64,000 nt of DNA, taken from positions 149,603,692-149,667,691 of the forward strand of contig NC_035434.2 of NCBI RefSeq assembly GCF_002127325.2, given 5' to 3'. Shown here piece after piece: positions 1 through 14,400 of this stretch (the stretch's first letter is position 1; each line of letters opens with the position of its first letter). The position numbers and the translations under genes are program-made. Under the pieces are notes generated by a model that ran no database searches, was not told where the DNA came from, and saw only the letters and a program-made list of their open reading frames with translations. Source of the stretch: Helianthus annuus (taxonomy: Eukaryota > Streptophyta > Magnoliopsida > Asterales > Asteraceae).

Positions 1-3000
1 GAGAAAGGTTTGAACTTATAACCGTCGCCTCCATAAAACTTGTTTTGAAATTCTACCCAATGTAGCCTCAATGCATGAAGGAAAGCACTTAGTGTCTCCA
101 TCATGAGGAGTATAAATGCGGTTGCAAAGGCGAATACCGCTAGTCCCACCATCCGAATCAAGATGTTTTCGTACCTGAAATACAGTAAGATGAACGATAA
201 ATGCAAAAAGAATTTACCGTGACTATTATTAGATCATCTTAAAAAAAAGAAAGTAGAAATTACCCCCACGCAAGGAGGAGAACTTTCTCGTAAAATACAG
301 TGGACAATTCCGAGTGAGCTAAGCTGTAAAAGTGTAAATAACCATAAACTATTAGCTAAAAAAAGTAAATGAATAACGCCATATTATTCTAAAGTAAGAT
401 ATGTGAATGTAGTACCTCAAAGCCCATAACCGAAGGTACGAAGCAGTGTTAGATACTGAACCGAGTACAAACTCGATAGAATGTATCATTTGATGTACAA
501 AAACCTCGCTAAAATTGAATTCCTCTTCATGATGCCTTGCAGAACCGGGCTCAGAATCTATATCCATCTCAGATGACCTAAGAACCCCGTATGTACGACC
601 TTGAAATCTCTAAAAAACAAGAAATAAAACAATTAATTTTTAGATAAGTGTTTGTGAAAGTGCATAGTATGGAACGGGTAGTACCTCAGCATGAAGCTTT
701 CTTAAAATAAAAGGTTTCGGGAAAAGCATCCATGGAACCGCAACTAGAGCTGAAAGCAACAATAGGATCTGCAAAAGAATGTATTTATTAGAAAACCATC
801 GGGACTTGAAACTTAGATTCTACAAGTTGGGTAAAGGGTCAAAACACGTAAGTTTTGCACGGGTCGGTCCAGAACGCTTTTTGTCCAAAGTATTTAATTT
901 TAATTAGAGTAAAGTAAACGGATGGTCCCTGTGGTTTATCAAAATTTTGGAGGGTACCTAGTTTTCCAAAGTACACAGATGGTCCCTGTGGTTTGCAGTT
1001 TGTAACGCATCTAGTCCCCAACTTTTTCCAAAAGTACATGGATGGTCCCTATGGTTTGCACTTTGTAACGCATTTAGTCCCTACCATGGACATGCTAAAA
1101 CCTTTAGATTTGTTCTAAATGTGTTACAAAGTGTAAACCACAGGGACCACCCATGTACTTTTGGAAAGCTAGGGACCAAATCCAAAATTTTGGTAAACCA
1201 TAGGGACCATCCGTGTACTTTACTCTTTTATTTAATAATAAGAGTGCAAATAAGGATAAGAAAAATTACGTAAACTCAACAATAATCTAATCTAATTTAA
1301 AAAAGAAAAACTAAAGATGTTATTTTGGGCAGAACTTCGACCTGTTTAACCCACCCATTTTGATATGTTTCCTTTTTAGCTACTATTTTTATGTTACCCA
1401 GTTTGAGATGTTAAGGTAAAATATACCTGAATCGGCCCATTCTTATGATGGGTCAAAGTTGGCACTTTAAATCTAATGGATCAAGGATAAAAGAAACAAT
1501 TAGTTGTACCTGAAGGGGCCTTTGTCCCCAGAACAACTCATTCTCGCCGAGATCATCAAAAGGACTCAAGAACATATAAATCATCACATGATATAAATCG
1601 GCTTGAGAACCAGTGCACCACTTGATGATAATAAGAAGTGAAAGATACCCAAAAAGGCTGTTTAAAAATATCATCTGTGGTATGAACTGATACCTGACAG
1701 AGTTACACCAATTGATTTATTAATATCAGATATCTAGTTACCTACGTATACAAATTACATGGTGGCAATAGTTCCACAGTGTTATTTGTGGAAAAAGTCG
1801 GCTGCCACCCTCTAATTGGTGGAAAAAGTGGGTGGCCTCTTTTTTTTTTTTTTAATTTTAAGTTTTTAATATAAACAGATATCCTCATTGCTCTAATCAA
1901 TTTACGAATAAAATAAAGTTATGCTTTTGCCCCTAACTCAAAGTTACGATTTTATCCTTTGTTCAAAAATATGAATTTGGCCCTTTTTCAAAAATTACAC
2001 TTTCGCCCTAAGTGCAAAATTACGATTTTGCCCTCATTTCAAAATAAATTTATGCCAATGCTCCCAACTCATAATTATGATTTTGCCCTTAGTTCAAAAC
2101 TAGAATTTTGCCTCAGTTCAAAATAAAATTATGGTTTTGACCTAGCTAAAAATTTACGAATTTGCCACCAGTTTAAAATTATGAGTTTTCCATCATTTAA
2201 AAAATTACGATTTTGCCTCAGCTAAAATTTGTAGTTTTGCCATCGTTTTAGTTTTTCCTCCCTAGCTAAAAATTACAATTTTCCCTCAGTTCAAAAATAC
2301 GATTTTGCCCCCTTTTCAAAAATTACTATTGCGCCATGAGTTCATAATTACGATTTTGCCCTTAGTTCAAAACTATTATTTTGCCCCGGTTCAAAATAAA
2401 ATTATGGTTTTGCCCCCAGCTTAAAGTTACGAATTTACCCTCAGCTTAAAATTATGAGTTTGCCCTCAGCTTTAAAATTACGATTTTGCCCCCAAGTTAA
2501 AATTTATGAGTTTGCCCTTGCTCATTGGTTCTGACAAATTACTATTTTGCCCCTAACTCAAAATTAAAGGTTTGCCATCGTTTTAGTTTTTTTTTTTTAA
2601 CAAAACTATGATAGTGTTTTGGTTTAATTGGTTGACTCGATTTTTTTTATAGATCGTGTTATAAGTAGTATGTATATGTAACTAAAATAAATGCGTGCAT
2701 GTTATGAAACTAAGAAATTTTCGGCTTGATGCCCCGCAACGCGGGCGGGGCATCCAACTAGTTATCTACAAATAGCAAGTGTAATTATATACCGGATATC
2801 CAATGAGTTGTTGAAGAAAATTGAATTGAAGTAGCTTAACATGATTCCAAGATTCATCTGGGCAACACCGAATAAAATAGACATCTTCATTTTAAGAGAG
2901 TTTAGGAAAGGTAACTCTGAACGACTCCCGCGCCAGCTAGGATCTACACCGAATGGATATGCATCGCGATATTTGATTAAACCGACTGTATATGCATCAC

Positions 3001-6000
3001 TGTCGATAAAAACAGAAAAAGGTTGTTCAGTCATCAGTGACAGCTGACAGGATTATTTTAATGCAGAAAATGTGTGTTCAGATACATGTAAGCAAAATAT
3101 ACCTGCATGAAGCATCACGGCATCTATAAGCTGAACCACCGAATATGTGATAAGGAACAGAAAAGAACTCGTTGTATATTAGACCACAGTAGATTGAAAA
3201 CAGTGACATCAGCAGAAGTACGTATCGGCCACCGAATAACATCTCCATAAAGCTCCCAAGTTTCTGTCGGAAACAAAGAGACCGAGATTGAGAACGAATC
3301 ACACAAAGTAATGACAACAAGTTAACTGTTTCAAAGAGTTTAAAAATTCGACAAATCAAGGTCAACAAGTAAAACACTTTTCAAAGTGTTAATCTTTCCA
3401 TAAAGCTCCCAAGTTTCTGCCAGAAACGTGTGTTGGTGTCTGATATACGCCAAATTATACATGTTTTAGTCCCCCATTTTACTCCCGTTTAACGCGTTTT
3501 TGGCTAAAACTTCTTTGTTTAGGTACTTAATCAAGTACTTTTGGATTTTCAGGTCTTAAACGGCGTACCAAAGACAAAGTTGGAGAAAAAAGAGGAATTT
3601 CCGGGCATTTCGGATGAAATCTGCACATTTTGTTGAACATAGTTATCGATAGCGAATAGCGGTCAATAGCGACAGACGACCTATATGCTACGTAGCGATA
3701 GCGACGAAATAGCGCCCGCTATTTCGTGTATAGCGATAAGGTAGTAGAAAATTTTAAAAATAAAAATATAGCTACTTATAATTATATACATATATTATAA
3801 TGTTAATTTTATACTTTATATTATAGATTTGTAAGTTTAAGAATCAAATGTAAACTAGTAAAGATAGAGGGGGGTAAATGTTAAAATGCACAAACTAATT
3901 TCACTCTTTTTATGTAAAAATTTACAAGTTATGTAAACTACAGAAAGATTGAGGGGGTAAACTGTAAAACTGCAAACTAATTTAAACCTAAAATAGCTAG
4001 AACGTCACCCCCAATTGTAACCTCCGCCGTCCAGAACTCCAGATCTGTATACGAGGCCATGAAATTACAGAAAAGCACCGGAAAAACTACTACGAATGCC
4101 ATCAAAACAAGGTATCGCTTCTTTCTTTCCTATCAATTTGAGCCTCCGGTTTCCTTCTTCCTCGTTTCCGGCAGAAGTTGCAGCACCGGCGCCGGAATTC
4201 GCCGCCGGACGTCGCTATTTGATCGATATGTGGTCGCATAGTACCTTGTAGCGGCATCTGGCCGCGTCGCTACGCAATTCGCGATTGCGTCCGCTATGGA
4301 CGCTATTGATAACTATGTTGTTGAAGATACAGATCATGCACGGCCGTGCACTCCATCTGCACGACCGTGCAAGGCGCTCGACACCGGAAGCACTGGCGGT
4401 GCACATGACAGTGCAACTGACTTCTCGGACACGCACGACCGTGCGTCCCTGTGCACCCCCGTGCACTACCTGATCCTCAAACAAACAGACTGATTTCCCG
4501 GAGATGCATGACCGTGCACTTGATGTGCACGACCGTGCACTTTGTTCGACTTTGCCGCCCAATTAGCCACTTGTCTGACCCATTCTGCAACTGACGTCAT
4601 ACTACCATTTGTCAGTGCACGGCCGTGCAGATTTGAAAACCCTATATAACAAAGCATTCGCAATCTGATCAATTATTGGGTATTTTTCCTATCTTCTGGG
4701 CGATTTCTGGGGTCCGAAAGCAGCCTGTCTTGGTCGATTTCAAGCCTCTAAGTTGCAAGAAGCCTATCTATCATCCAATCCATCAAATCCTTGCTTGTTT
4801 ATGGTTTGAATCCTTGTTCTTTTCATAATTTTTGGGCACATTTCAAGCAATGAGCTGATGTTTTATGTATTCTTGTAACCTTTGGGCAAAAACACTAGTT
4901 ACTTGTTTCATGAACAATCTTTAGTTTGTTAATATTGTTTGTATGAAACTTTGGCACTTTTTCATGTTTGAATCTTGATGATCATATGGCAAATTTGTTT
5001 CATTGATGTTGGATTCTTGATTATAGTTGGTTATCTTGGATGATTAATGAATGTTTAGTTGAAAAATGTTGAAAAACTATTGATTAAGCATTTGTTAGTA
5101 GGCTATTAACTTGTTAATATGTTTACACCATGAAACTAGAAATGGATATTGGTTTAATAAAAGATAAATCTGACTTTGATCAAGAATGCTTTCTTACACG
5201 TAAGGACTTTAACGGGTTAAATGGTGTTATTGCGAGTTCTTGAAATGGTTCATGATCTTTGTCTAGTAATTTTGGTTGAAATTGCTATCTTAGTAAATTT
5301 GTGTTTAAGACTTGCAAAAGGGAATAGTTTGTGATATGATCTACTTTATGCTTGCTGTGGTGGTTGTATTGTGATTCGGTATTGCTTTTCTTGATAAGTG
5401 AGGTTAGAAAACTCTTAACGGATGACTAACTTATTTTTGAAGATTTGCATGAAAATATATCAATAGCTCGTTAACGAATGATTTTAGGTGGTTAAAGTGT
5501 GTTTATCGCGTTAACTTTCCGAAGGATTATCATTGTTAGGATTCCCGAAAGGGATACTGATTGTTTTTATAATTGGAAGATTGATCAAGTGCTTTCGTGA
5601 CATGTCCGATTTAGTTAACATGCTTAGGTTGTTTGCGAAACAAGATAATATATATTTTTGTATTTGGAGTCTTCTTTGTTTTAAAAATATAGTTTTAGAT
5701 AATTTTAGTTAAAAACTCATTCACCTATCTTTTTACCGGTAAACCAATGACAACGATTTAGTACTTGCGCATCCGCCCGCGTCCATGGATCGACATCTTG
5801 TTCTTACTTATACTTTACTACATATATGATAGGGTACACTTGTCCTTTTGTGTGTGTTTTAATGATAAGGTATAAAACTATAAATCATTTTTTATAAATA
5901 TTAAAACCAAGTTCGTGTGTAAAATAAATTGTAAAAATATGTATATATACGCACACGTCAGCGTCATACGCGGCGTGATAACGTTTAGACTACAATCGAC

Positions 6001-8378
6001 CCGACTCGTTAAAGAGCTAAATTTACGTCGAAACGTATAGCAACTCAAATTTATACCGTCGAATGAAAATGTATCATATTTCACCAGATTCGTTTCCAAA
6101 CAAAATTTATGTCAATACGTAGTCCAAGTGTCCAACTCAAAACGTACATAAAAATAAAACATTAGATAACTGGCCCGAGTGCCCGACTCGTTTTCAAACA
6201 AAAATTACGTTAAAGCGTAGATGAACTCGAATTTATACCGACACGTACAAAAAAATAAAAACTCAAGAAATTAGTTTTAGGGTAAACTCGAATATTTAGA
6301 AACTTGAAGGGGTCAAAATGACATTTACAAAGTTTAAGGGTAGAAAGGATCGGTGGAACCGATAGGCCTGTAAACGAACCGAATGTTCATGAACTTGTTC
6401 GGCGGGGGAAGTTCGTTTATGTACATGAACACAATTTTTTGTTCATTTAATTAAACAAATAAACATGGACACACGTTCTGTTCGTTATGTTCGTGAACGT
6501 CCGTTTAAGTTTGTTCTGTTTATTTACATTTGTTTATGTTTGTTCGTTTCAATTTAACTACATAATTAGTAGTTATATTCATATAAATATTAAACATAAA
6601 AAAAACTTTCTAACTACTTATATAAACATAATAAATTGGTAATTAGGCTTTTAGTATAAAAATGGGTTATCCAATGGCATTTATTGTAATTAATCACTAA
6701 TCACTAATTTATATAAAAAAAACTACTTTATGTTCATTTATGTTTACTCATCTATGTTCATTTGTGTTCATTTCTGTTTGTTCAATTATGTTCGTTTTTG
6801 TTGTTTATTGTTTGTTAAACTATGTTTGTTACGTTCATGAACTATTCGTTTAGGTTTTAAACGAACGAACATAAACGAACACGACAAGCCCATTTTTTCT
6901 TAATAAACAAACATGAACAAAAGAATGTGTTCGTGTTCATTCGGTTTATTTACAGGCCTAGCCACCGACCTTTTTTTAAGGTATTATAAATATTTTCAAC
7001 TTAAAAGCACCAAATTCAAGTGTAGAAGAAAATTTATAAAACAAAACAAAATTACTATGAAAAAAGATATAAAAAAGTGGATAAGTAAAAAAAAATAAGC
7101 CTTCTAAGAGAACTAACCTGAGAACTAAGCTTCCCTTCACGCGCTATGAGAATCAACGCACCCAACAGTAAACATATTCCATGTCCCCAATCCCCAAACA
7201 TGACAGCAAAAAGAAATGGAAAAGTAATTACGGTATAAACTGCTGGATTGGCTTCCTGGTATTTAGCAACACTGCAGTGAACAGAGTTTAAATATCACTA
7301 AATCTCACACACAAAAAACATAAACATATTCAGTTCCATACAAAGATGGGTTGCTGTTCAAAATTGCAGTAATAAATTTTTAAGTAAAATGCCATTTTCG
7401 TCCCTGAGGTTTGGCCAGTTTTGCGACTTTCGTCCAAAGGTTTGTTTTTCCGCATCTGGATCCAAAAGGTTAAAAATCTTGCTATTTTCATCCAGCTCGT
7501 TAACTCCAACCATTTTTCTTCGTTACGTCAGGGATATTTCCGTCTTTTTTGTTAACTTAAAGGGCAATTCGGTCTTTTTCGGCAGTATTCGGTCTTTTTA
7601 CATAAAGTGAAAAAGATCGAATTGCCCTTTAAGTTAACAAAAAAAGACGAAAATACCCCTAACTTAACGGAGAAAAATGAATGGAGTTAACGAGCTGGAT
7701 GAAAATGGCAAGATTTCTAACCTTTTGGATGCAGATACGGAAAAACAAACCTTTGGACGAAAGTTGCAAAACTGGCCAAACCTCACGGACGAAAATGGCA
7801 TTTTACTCAAAATTATTAATGAGATCACCCATGAAATGTCCAACAGGGACCTTTTACGAGCATTTTTCTAAAAATACTATATAGAATATAAATTATTAAA
7901 TTGATGCTATGACAATATTTATAATATGTGAAACATGCTTACCCATAGGCGTCAACAATTTCTTGATATGCGTTTGTGAATGTATTGGTTCTGAAATATG
8001 TTGGAGGTGACTCAACAGAATCCATGACATGAAATATAATGCCAATTTGCGAGTTGCTATCGAAAGTCGCACGTTGCAGTGCCTCTTGAATCTAATGTAT
8101 TATAACATAATCCAACAATTGAAAGTAATAAATAGGTTGAAAAATATAATCCAAAATTACATAAAAAAGCAACGTATACGCCGTATACGATATACCTGGG
8201 GTTTAGCAAATATGGGGCACCATCCCTCTCCAACTAGACACTTTTTTGTAACATCGAAGTTTAACATATTCAATGTATCAAACACAGCTTTCTCTTTTTT
8301 AACCTATAAAATCGTTACATTATATACAGATGCATATGGTATCAAAGTAGAATAGACATTGTGAAATTTATTTCAATA

Positions 8379-8415
<37 letters not shown>

Positions 8416-11400
8416 ACACACACACAAATAAGCACACCTTACCATGTTCATCCATATTGATAAGTGGACCCCAATGGAGTGAAGAGCAGCATTCCTGTGA
8501 CGAATTCCAACATCCAAAGTGGTTTCTAATTCAGAGAGCCGTAACGAAACCTGCAAAAGGATAGGTTTTGGAAGTCCAGCAAGAAACTGAGGTGCTCAAA
8601 AAGCAGACTAATTACTTAAAAAACCACATACAAGTTCAGTGGTTACTTAAGTGAAAGATTGAAGATAAGGACCAAAAACGGTTCTTCAAGCTCTAGCACA
8701 CGGTAAATTACAGAATGCATACAAGTAGGGGTGAGCAGAAAACCAAAAAAACCGAACCAAAACCGAAGAAACCGATTTAACCGAACCACACAAAAAACCG
8801 AAATTTACGGTTCGGTTATGGTTTTGCATTTTATAAAAACTGAAAAAACCCGAACTGAACAGAATAAGCTAAAAATTCAGTTTCTATTTTTAATATACTG
8901 ATGTAGGAATTATTAATTAAGTATTATAAAAGAAAATGCCTTAATAAAAACTTTGGAGAAGCATAAAAATAGATTAGAATGTTAGGTTTAAATGTAAACA
9001 TCTCAAGATTCTTAAATCTTGGTTTATACTTTTTTTATTTTTGAATCTTACGTAATTATTTTCTAAAAACAAAAAAAAAAACCGAAAAATCGAACCGAAT
9101 CGTTGCTATAACTAAAAAAACGGACAGAACCGTGCACACCCCTACATACAAGTAATCAATGGGAAAATATTCATATATACATTTGATAAATGAAAAAAAA
9201 AAAGTACAAGCACTAGATTGAAAACATACCTCTTGAGTTATTTGAGTCTGCTTTGTTAGGTCCTCTGGAACAGGATAGCAGTTTGCACCAAATGCTTCAC
9301 AGATTTTCAGTATTTTTGTCTTAGCCTGCTCTCCGGAGAAGAACACTACAAATATCGTTTTCTCAACCTGCAAAAGTAGGTAAAGGATCAAATAAAAACA
9401 AAATTAACGTACGAAACGTACGCATTGAGGGAAAAAGCAAAAAGTGGCGGTGTCATTTTGGTAATTATGAGCAACTTCCAAATTACTCTGGTAGAGTAAT
9501 TTTGACTTCTGTAGAGTAATTTTGAGCATCTGTAGAGTAATTTTAGGAAATGTAGGGTAATTATCAAATTACTCTGGTAGAGTAATTTTGACTTCTGTAG
9601 AGTAATTTTGAGCATTTGTAGAGTAATTTTAGGAAATGTAGGGTAATTATCAAATTACTCTAGTAGAGTAATTTTGACTTCTGTAGGGTAATTTTGGGAA
9701 ATGTCTTGTAGAGTAATTTTGTTAGCATTTAGTTATGGGGTTTAGCTTTATGGTTTAGTTTTTAGCTTTTAGTTTGGGTTGGGGGGGGGGGGGGGGGGGG
9801 TTAGGTTTTTTTAGGTTTTTGGGGGTGGGGGGGGGGGGTTAGTGTAATTTTGATAATTACCCTACAATTTTGATAATTACCCTACACGACCAAAATTACT
9901 CTACTTGAACTTTTACAATGGTTTAGGTTTTTTTAGGTTTTTGGGGGGGTGGGGGGGGGGGTTTAGGTTTTTGGGGGGTGGGGGGGGGGGGGGGTTTTAG
10001 TGTAATTTTGATAATTACCCTACAATTTTGATAATTACCCTACACGACCAAAATTACTCTACTTGAACTTTTACAAAATTACCCTACAGTAGTTCAAAAT
10101 TACTCTACTAGAGTAATTTTGAAGTTGCTGATAATTACCAAAATGCCACCGCCACTTTTTTGACTTTCTTTCACTTCGTACGTTTCGTACGATAACTTTA
10201 TTTTTACAGGAACTTAACTCTGCAAAAGTAAACAAAACAATTTAGCTAAAAAGAAATGGAGTAAAAAGGTTGAATGGGCTAAAAGTCACCCAAAGTGTAA
10301 TTGAAATGTATACAACCCCCTATTACCACTTCCATTAAAAATTTAAGATTGTTACTGTAATAGAGTAGTTCGCACGATTGCATGAATTGTTAATAAGTTA
10401 AAAGAAATGAGCAAAAAACTGGTTTTGTCAACCCAACCCGGCATGACCCATACCCGTTTTGACCGTACTAAATATTACATGTTTTGACTAATTACAAACT
10501 GGCGGAACCACTCTTTACAAGCATATGAATTATGTACATGTATTTTTATATGCATGGTCATAAGAGAGAAAGAAGAGGTGAACAAACCATTTCAGAAGAT
10601 ACATGATCCATGATGAGTTCATCCGCAGGCGCCTGATTGAAAAGCAAATTTCCCCTTGTTGCACGGAACAACATTCTCTCGAAGAATAACACCTTAGATT
10701 TTGGGATAATGCCGCTTATAAATCTAAGACCAGATGAATTTGACGGTCCTGATTGTGTCGCCTGGGTGATTACCAAATTTTGAATATCTAAATTGTTGCA
10801 TCCTTAAAAAAGCAAAAGCACGTAAGATTTTACCTGCTCAAGTAAGGAGGTTGAGTCTGACTCCGTATAATCACTGGGGTACACGTTTTCATCTAATTCT
10901 CTGCCTTCCGCACTCTCGTAACTCTTGCCTGAGATAAGAAAGCTTCCTGCCTGAAGATACCATGATAATATTCAAAATCAAAATTTAGGAGTCACCAAAT
11001 GTTCTGGTAAGAATAAATCGAAAAATAAAAAGTAGAGATGTTAATAATGTGTGAATAATCATAATGATGAACATTTTGGCCACAAGTACTCAGTACAGTT
11101 AGCATTCAATACAATAAGAAGCATTAAAACTTAAAAAATAGAGGGTGTGCACGGTTTGGTTTGGTTCGGTTTTATGGTAAAACCGAAATGTTCGGTTTTT
11201 GGTTTTTGAAAACCGTTCGGTTCCGGTTTTTGGAACAAAATTACGTAAGATTCAAAAATAAAAAAGTGCAATCCAAATATTAAGATTTTTTCTTGGATAT
11301 TTACATTTTAGACTTTTAATTATTATATTTAACCTTGTTAATTAATATTGTTCACATAAACCTAACCTTCTAATCTAGTTAATTAATATTGTTCACATAA

Positions 11401-14400
11401 ACCTAACCTTCTAATCTAGTTTTATGTTTCTCCAAAATTTTTATTAAGACATCTTTTTAATACTTTGAAAATCATTTTATCTTTTTGTTAAATTTTGTTA
11501 TTTCTTGTAGGCAATGGATAAATCTTTTGAAAGATAAATAAACATGTTCATGAATTTATTATAAATACTTAACATTCAAAAATAAAAGTAATAATTCCTA
11601 AATCAAAATATAACAAAAGTTTTAAAAAAATGTTTTTTAAGGTTATTCGGTTCGATTCGGATTTTCGGTTTCCATAAGATGCAAAACCGTAACCAAACCA
11701 CGAACTTCGGTTCGTTTTTTGTGCGGTTCGGTTTTTTTTTTTTTTTTGGTTTGGTTTTTCCGGTTTTCTGCTCACCCAACAAATTAGTCTCGCTGCTCGC
11801 ATTGTATAAAAGCAAGCATTAGCCAGGTAGATGGCCTGTTTATTATAGAAAACAAACATTATGCACAATATACCTTCTGCAGCACCATCTTGAACTCTAA
11901 CAGCTCATTATATGTCTGTTGTAGTTTCTCACTGTTGGCATTCATCTCAATAAGTTCGTGTTCATGATCAGCAAGTTGACTCTGTCAAAATAAAAAGGAA
12001 GTCGGTACGTTTTTCAAAAACATGTGATGGCTGCTTATTGCTCAATAAAAACAGCTAAATGTGAATTTTTTTTCGTTCTTATTTTTTTTCTCAGTAAAGC
12101 TTGTGAAGGGCAGACCTCTAGTGCCTCCAAGTCGACATCCGATTGCAGTGTAGGAAGAGCAGAAGATAGTAAACCAGCCTTGTTTATTTGATCTTTCAAA
12201 AACCGAAGCTTTCTTGACATTTCAGCACATCTTTTTACCTAACATCATGGCATGATATGCAAATAAAGATAAACTGAAGAATTAATACACATTAGTGGTG
12301 ATATAAACAGACATAAAGGTCTTCTGCTTGCTGGTACAATGTGATCTATATACATCATAGTGTGGTTGTAAGTTGTAACAACAAAATAGAACGTTGTAAG
12401 TAAATGATTACATAAAAAACAATATCAAATTTAACAAAACCATTATCTAGGAAGGAGATTTAGGCTCAAGATAAAACATTAAATAGCACATTAGCACAAC
12501 AAGCAGCTACCAAAAACATAACTATGCGTGAACGAGTGAGAAAGCTATGAATATGATATAATCATTACCTGATTAACAAATGTTCTTTGAAATGGGCTTT
12601 TATCGTCATTTAACTGCCAACAAGAATGAAAGGCAGTAAATTAGAAAATTGCATGAATCATAAAAAAAAAAAAAAAAAAAAAAAAAACCAAAAAGAGAGA
12701 GAGAGAGAAACTAAGTGAATTAAACCATTGATATTTAAACTTGTACTCTGATCTTAAGGACTTACACACATCATCTATGTTCCAAGACAAAACATTCAAA
12801 GAAGAGAATGATATAAAGAAATAGAGAAAAATAAAGAGCAAGCTAAAATTAGTTAGCACAAAGAGACTTTTGTCAGGAACTAGTCATGGAAATACTCAAA
12901 AGTCATAGCATAGTTAGCATAAAATATCTCTGAAATATGGTTTTGAAGTCAATATGACACATCACACATATAAGTTAAGTTCTTATGTGGCATAATAAGA
13001 CTGGAAAAAACAACGCTTATAATTTGCTACAATATATCTAAGCTGGACAGCATCACAGCAGCAGTACCTTATGCTTTTATAGAGCTTTGATTTCACGGTT
13101 TTCACCAACCTATCCTATATTTTCATCAGTTAGGTGGGACTGAAAATATATGCACAATACGACTTTAAAGTCTTTGGGTCACATGTCAAACTCATGGCCC
13201 AGCAAGACTGTATACATATGGCTCATCTAGCAATAGTGAGGAATACAAGGATCTTGGTTAACAAAATGCCCAACACTTGTAAAATGTAGTAGAATTTATT
13301 ATTTGATCTGATCTCAAAGAGGACTTATAATAAAAGCACTTGCAAATTCCAGTTAGTTCTCTTTTACCTCAAATATTCACGCTTCCTTGAAACTACTATA
13401 ACCATATTGGCATATTCAACTTTCACCTATCAAGACCTTGGTTTAAAAAGGCGGCCCTGATTTCACTTAACAAAATTAGGGTGTAGGAGGGTGATGCTTA
13501 AAAACAACCAAAAGGATGAAGAGATTATGAATGTACTTGATACAAAAAGGCTAATATGTAAACAGATGAAACAGATGCAGCTTTTGGTTGTACATAAAGG
13601 TCATTTGGTTGTACATAGAGCAACGCCTCGCGTACGTGAAGCTCTCGCCTCACACCTAGGCCCTAGCGCTTCGGCCTTCAGAACCTAAATGGCTCGGAGT
13701 GCCTCGCGCTTTTTTAAACCAACATCAAGACAAGAAGACTAATTAGCTCTTCAACAAGAGTACAAGACCTAATCCCTATCAACCAAAGTGTGAAAGAAAG
13801 GCAAGAATCCTCTCATCATTGTGACTGTCTAAAAGCTTCCAATTCTTGTGGAGTACAATATTTTGTATTTGCCAAGGAAAGCAGGCTTCACTCAACAGGA
13901 TAAACAGAAATGCTAACAGAGCATATACAACCCTGACAGTTCAGTCATCCATTTTTAATCACATGATTGTATCATACAATTGTTTTCACCTTCCTGGAGC
14001 TTATTTTGTCAGTCCACATACAATTCAGACAGGCTATCATAATTCCAAAAAATGCATTAGCAAACTCATGACTACATCATAAATCATATCAAGATTATCC
14101 TATTCATTGTCTGAGATGTTGTCCATAGATCAGCGGGACCGATAATTCCACAACATAAGCTAGTTGCACATTTATAGAGCGATGACTCCACCCAGCCATG
14201 AGGCCCATGACATATTATTCCTATTTTGGCTTTACAACGACTGCAAGCGAGTTCACCTAATCAGAACCTCACACAAATCCCACTTCATAAACAACTGTTC
14301 ACCAGACCCTCTTAACCTACTCTTAACGATTACTACTCCACCCACATAAGTTATTAAACCAATTAAATCTTTTCATAATCATTTTAAGCCTCTCAAAGGG

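Larger units (their letters stand above)
1..7271 (-). other. VHA-a1: VHA-a1 exons 11-18: membrane domain with essential arginine
   Basis: Exons 11 to 18 encode the membrane half. Exon 11 opens the first membrane segments with [13 protein letters not shown]. Exon 12 has [20 protein letters not shown] and exon 13 the conserved YPFGVDPSW loop. Exon 14 has [20 protein letters not shown]. Exon 16 carries [11 protein letters not shown], whose Arg (about residue 728) aligns with yeast Vph1p Arg735, the residue essential for proton transfer. Exon 18 holds [15 protein letters not shown] and runs off the left edge at about residue 810. Intron 11 (3264-7117) is 3.85 kb, stuffed with mobile-element sequence, yet the exons on both sides are clean. 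Confidence 0.9.

Noticed and set aside
4215..4562. 115-codon ORF over the palindrome cluster
   Set aside because: The frame is kept open only by the repeated GTGCACGG units. The translation is Arg/Cys/Ser-rich with no domain.
9781..9996. Telomere-like repeat (TTTAGGG)
   Set aside because: Spacers resemble TTAGG but the tracts are long G runs without the regular 7-bp plant telomere unit.
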